Source: Roseiarcus sp052147395
Lineage (GTDB): Bacteria; Pseudomonadota; Alphaproteobacteria; Rhizobiales; Beijerinckiaceae
Direction of reading: 5' to 3'
DNA length: 15,072 bases
NCBI GenBank assembly: GCA_052147395.1
Contig: JBKQKS010000269.1
Span: 1 to 15,072 of the forward strand
Positions 13,144-15,072 of the stretch are shown here, piece after piece. The translations under genes and the position numbers were made by a program. Every line of letters starts with the position of its first letter. Within the stretch, counting starts at the first letter, position 1. A model generated the notes under the pieces. It did not search any database and was not told the DNA's origin. It saw only the letters and a list, made by a program, of their open reading frames with translations.

Positions 13144-14244
13144 CTATTCGGCGAGTTTCAGCTCCGCGGCGTCCGGCGTCGGCTCGGCCGGCGCGAACTC
13201 GATCGACTCGATGCGGCTCGCGCGGCGGTCGATCTTGGCCGCCGAGGTCACGATCCCCGACACGTCGTCCTGCGCCTGACGGAAGTGCGCCTCGAGCTTG
13301 GCAGCGCGCTCGGCGAGCCGGCGCGCGTCATCGATCAACTTGCCGACTTCCGCGCGCAACAGATGCGCCGTCTCGTGCAACCGCGCGTCGCGGGTGACGA
13401 TCTGGGCCACTTCGATCGCCATGCGCAGCAACGACGGCGACACGATCACCACCCGCGCCCGATGCGCGCGCTGCACCACGTCGTCGAAATGCTCGACGAG
13501 GTCGGCGAAGATCGACTCCGAGGGCACGAACATAAGCGCGATGTCCTGGGTTTCGCCGCTCAGCAGATAGCGCTCGGCGATATCCTTGACATGCCGAAGG
13601 ACATCGACGCGCACGCGCTGCGCGGCGATGCGGCGCGCCTCCTCGTCGCGCGAGGTCGAGAGCGCAGCGAACGCCTCCAGCGGGAATTTGGCGTCGATGA
13701 CCAGCGGGCGCGGATCGCCCGGCATGCGCACGATGCAGTCCGGGCGCGTGTCGTTGGAGAGCGTCGCCTGGAACTCGTAGCCGCCGGCGGGCAGGCCGTC
13801 GCGCACGATCGCCTCCATGCGCCCCTGGCCGAAGGCGCCGCGCGCCTGCTTGTTGGCGAGCACGTCGCGCAGCGAGGCGACCGCTTCCGTCATGCCGGCG
13901 ATACGCGTCTGCGCAGCGTCGATCACCGCCAGCCGCTCGTTGAGCCTGGCCAGCGTCTCGCCGGTGGTTTTCGTATTCGTGTCGAGCCGCTCGGCCAGCA
14001 GCCGCGCGAGATCGCCCTGGCGCGACCCCAGCCATTCGCCGAGCGTGTGCAGGCGTCCCTGGGTCTCCGCGCTCGCTTCGGCGAGCCGCTCCAGCCGCGC
14101 CTCGAGCGCCCTGCCGCCGCGACCGCGGCCGATGAGCGCCACGACGAGGGCGAGGGCCAGCGTCAACAGCGCGGCGCCGGCCGCGGCGAGCGCCTCGCCC
14201 AGGGTGACGGCGTGATCGCCGAGCGTCGTCAGCACGACATTCAT
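13144..14244 (-). CDS. rmuC: RmuC family DNA recombination protein
   Basis: RmuC limits inversions and other rearrangements at short inverted repeats and is related to restriction-type nucleases; its biochemical activity is unproven. The protein has 366 residues. It opens with one membrane segment (about 18-40), then a long charged region likely to be coiled coil (45-130), then the RmuC domain: RGAFGQGRME (135-144), DTRPDCIVRMPGD (165-177), VIDAKFPLE (182-190) and DIALMFVPSESIFADL. Asp169 and Asp184-x-Lys186 fit a PD-(D/E)xK-like nuclease site. The start is ATG 14244, with only a weak ribosome site. It is divergent from def and converges on the PilZ gene with 13 bases between stops. Confidence 0.93.
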   Translation of the reverse strand: MNVVLTTLGDHAVTLGEALAAAGAALLTLALALVVALIGRGRGGRALEARLERLAEASAETQGRLHTLGEWLGSRQGDLARLLAERLDTNTKTTGETLARLNERLAVIDAAQTRIAGMTEAVASLRDVLANKQARGAFGQGRMEAIVRDGLPAGGYEFQATLSNDTRPDCIVRMPGDPRPLVIDAKFPLEAFAALSTSRDEEARRIAAQRVRVDVLRHVKDIAERYLLSGETQDIALMFVPSESIFADLVEHFDDVVQRAHRARVVIVSPSLLRMAIEVAQIVTRDARLHETAHLLRAEVGKLIDDARRLAERAAKLEAHFRQAQDDVSGIVTSAAKIDRRASRIESIEFAPAEPTPDAAELKLAE

Positions 14245-14297
14245 GACGCCGAGCTTACCCGATTCGCGGCGCGAAAGCGAACGAAAGCGGAACGCAT

Positions 14298-14325
14298 TTG
14301 ACCTCGGCGCGCGGCGCGCTTAAAT
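14298..14325 (+). promoter_or_regulatory. Predicted housekeeping promoter of def
   Basis: TTGACC (14298-14303), a 16-base spacer and TTAAAT (14320-14325) lie in the rmuC-def intergenic region. Transcription would start near 14332, about 28 bases before the def ATG. The AT-rich -10 stands out in GC-rich surroundings. Confidence 0.65.
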
Positions 14326-14359
14326 CACGGTCAGAAACTCTCTCTTTCCCCGAACCCCA

Positions 14360-14890
14360 ATGGCGCCGCGCAAAATCATCACCCTGCCCGATCCGAAGCT
14401 TCGCCTCGTAAGTCCCAAGGTCGAACGCGTCGACGACGCGGTGCGCAAGCTCATCGACGATATGCTGGAGACCATGTACGAGGCGCCCGGCATCGGGCTC
14501 GCGGCGATCCAGATCGCCGAGCCGATTCGCGTCGTCGTCGTCGATCCGGCGCGCCAGGACGAGCCGAAGCAGCCGATGCAGCTCGTCAATCCGGAGATCC
14601 TGTGGTCCTCGGACGAACGCCGCGTGTACGAGGAGGGCTGCCTCTCGATCCCCGAGTATTACGAGGAGGTCGAGCGCCCGGCGAGCGTCAGGGTCAAATA
14701 TGTCGACCGCGACGGCAAGCCGCAGGAGGTGGTCGCCGAGGGCCTGCTCGCGACCGTGCTGCAGCACGAGATCGATCACCTCGACGGCGTGCTGTTCATC
14801 GACTACCTCTCCAAGCTCAAGCGCGACCGGGTGATCAAGAAATTCGCCAAGATCGCCCGTCTCAACGCCGAGACCTCGCATCGGCTCTAG
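14360..14890 (+). CDS. def: Peptide deformylase
   Basis: This metalloenzyme (Fe2+ or similar) removes the formyl group from the N-terminal methionine of new proteins at the ribosome; it is essential. The protein has 176 residues, the usual length. All three motifs are present: GIGLAAIQ (44-51), EGCLS (92-96, Cys94 a metal ligand) and QHEIDH (135-140, His136 and His140 ligands, Glu137 catalytic). The C-terminal helix is basic and may contact the ribosome. The only sensible start is ATG 14360, yet no Shine-Dalgarno is present: the leader is pyrimidine-rich (CTCTCTCTTTCCCC). The usual partner fmt does not follow; instead a PPK2-like frame begins 6 bases after the stop. It is divergent from rmuC. 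Confidence 0.97.
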   Translation: MAPRKIITLPDPKLRLVSPKVERVDDAVRKLIDDMLETMYEAPGIGLAAIQIAEPIRVVVVDPARQDEPKQPMQLVNPEILWSSDERRVYEEGCLSIPEYYEEVERPASVRVKYVDRDGKPQEVVAEGLLATVLQHEIDHLDGVLFIDYLSKLKRDRVIKKFAKIARLNAETSHRL

Positions 14891-14896
14891 ACCGCG

Positions 14897-15072
14897 ATGA
14901 AGATCGACGTCGAAGCGCTCAGGGTTGCAGAGAACGAGAAAGTCTCGCTCGCCGATCGCCCGACCTCCGTCGTGCCGCTCTATGGCGACGCGGCGAAATT
15001 ACTGGATCGCTCGAGACGTCCGACGCTCCGTCATTGCGAGGTCGGGGAAACGCCTCGCGTTTCCCCTGTGCG
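14897..15072 (+). pseudogene. N-terminus of a PPK2-type polyphosphate kinase-like gene, apparently interrupted by a repeat; runs off the right edge
   Basis: ATG 14897 opens a frame whose first 38 residues (MKIDVEALRVAEN..., ending YGDAAKLLDR) resemble the N-terminus of PPK2-family polyphosphate kinases, where a short lead of the form LRV..GE.VDL..RPT.V.PLY precedes the kinase domain. From about 15011 the likeness stops: the DNA changes to an interspersed repeat, and the reading frame translates to a Cys/Arg/Pro-rich stretch with no PPK2 features. No stop is met before the edge, so I cannot exclude a real but different small protein. The ribosome site is poor. It starts 6 bases after def, so it would be read with it. 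PPK2 assignment is by eye and moderate at best. Confidence 0.45.
15028..15072. repeat. Interspersed palindromic repeat at the right edge (partial)
   Basis: CCGTCATTGCGAG (15028-15040) is identical to the outer end of the inner inverted repeat near glnK (452-464 and, inverted, at 590-603 with one difference in reading length). It is followed by a perfect 10-bp hairpin GGGGAAACGC / GCGTTTCCCC (15044-15053 with 15057-15066) with a CTC loop. The element continues past the window. It overlaps the PPK2-like frame. Confidence 0.6.

Noticed and set aside
1..15072. CRISPR array, tRNA, rRNA, phage or toxin-antitoxin genes
   Set aside because: No regularly spaced repeats, no cloverleaf or rRNA stretch recognised, and no such protein families among the frames on either strand.

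Overview
The window is high-GC chromosomal DNA that looks like an alphaproteobacterium of the order Hyphomicrobiales (Rhizobiales). The gene families point there: CpdR, BtaA/BtaB, an IalB-family protein, a HisN of the alphaproteobacterial type and a suhB/alpha-r8 small RNA. Promoter-like sites of the CTTGAC-N16/17-CTATAT type and short interspersed palindromes of the kind common in this order agree. I see no phage, plasmid, CRISPR, rRNA or tRNA gene. Most of the window is ordinary core and accessory chromosome; the interest lies in the intergenic DNA.

Layout. 1-282 (-): a P-II nitrogen regulator (GlnK type), cut by the left edge. 283-757: no gene; a nested inverted-repeat element bounded by 14-bp direct repeats (about 404-656) and a palindrome at the btaB stop codon. 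758-2644 (-): btaA-btaB, the two-gene route to the betaine lipid DGTS, with a Pho-box-like promoter at 2676-2709. 2719-2826: an interspersed palindromic repeat. 2878-4380 (+): a divergent sodium:solute-symporter-like membrane protein. 4414-5232 (-): HisN-type phosphatase. 5233-5600: no protein gene, but a well-supported small RNA on the + strand (about 5489-5576) of the suhB/alpha-r8/MmgR family, with its own promoter and intrinsic terminator. 5601-6488 (-): N-formylglutamate amidohydrolase family. 6647-7030 (+): CpdR. 7098-7868 (+): PheC-type periplasmic cyclohexadienyl dehydratase. 8011-9210 (+): an orphan branched-chain-amino-acid-type binding protein. 9296-9814 (+): IalB family protein. 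9866-10510 (+): a lipoprotein of unknown function. 10637-12742 (+): a PAS-GGDEF-EAL c-di-GMP enzyme, followed by a PilZ protein (12840-13130). 13144-14244 (-): RmuC. 14360-14890 (+): peptide deformylase. 14897-15072 (+): the start of what looks like a PPK2-type gene that runs into another interspersed repeat at the right edge.

How the parts relate. Nutrient stress recurs: P-II (nitrogen), Pho-box-driven betaine lipid synthesis (phosphorus saving) and an MmgR-like sRNA, which in Sinorhizobium is tied to nitrogen status and polyhydroxybutyrate granules. Cell-cycle and lifestyle control is the other thread: CpdR, which steers ClpXP proteolysis, and a c-di-GMP enzyme beside a PilZ receptor. The order hisN - sRNA - N-formylglutamate amidohydrolase - cpdR matches, from memory, the SMc04042-mmgR-SMc04043-cpdR1 locus of Sinorhizobium meliloti. 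I found no wholly new system. The best leads are the sRNA, the Pho-box/btaAB unit, the MITE-like element upstream of glnK, and the apparently repeat-interrupted PPK2-like gene.
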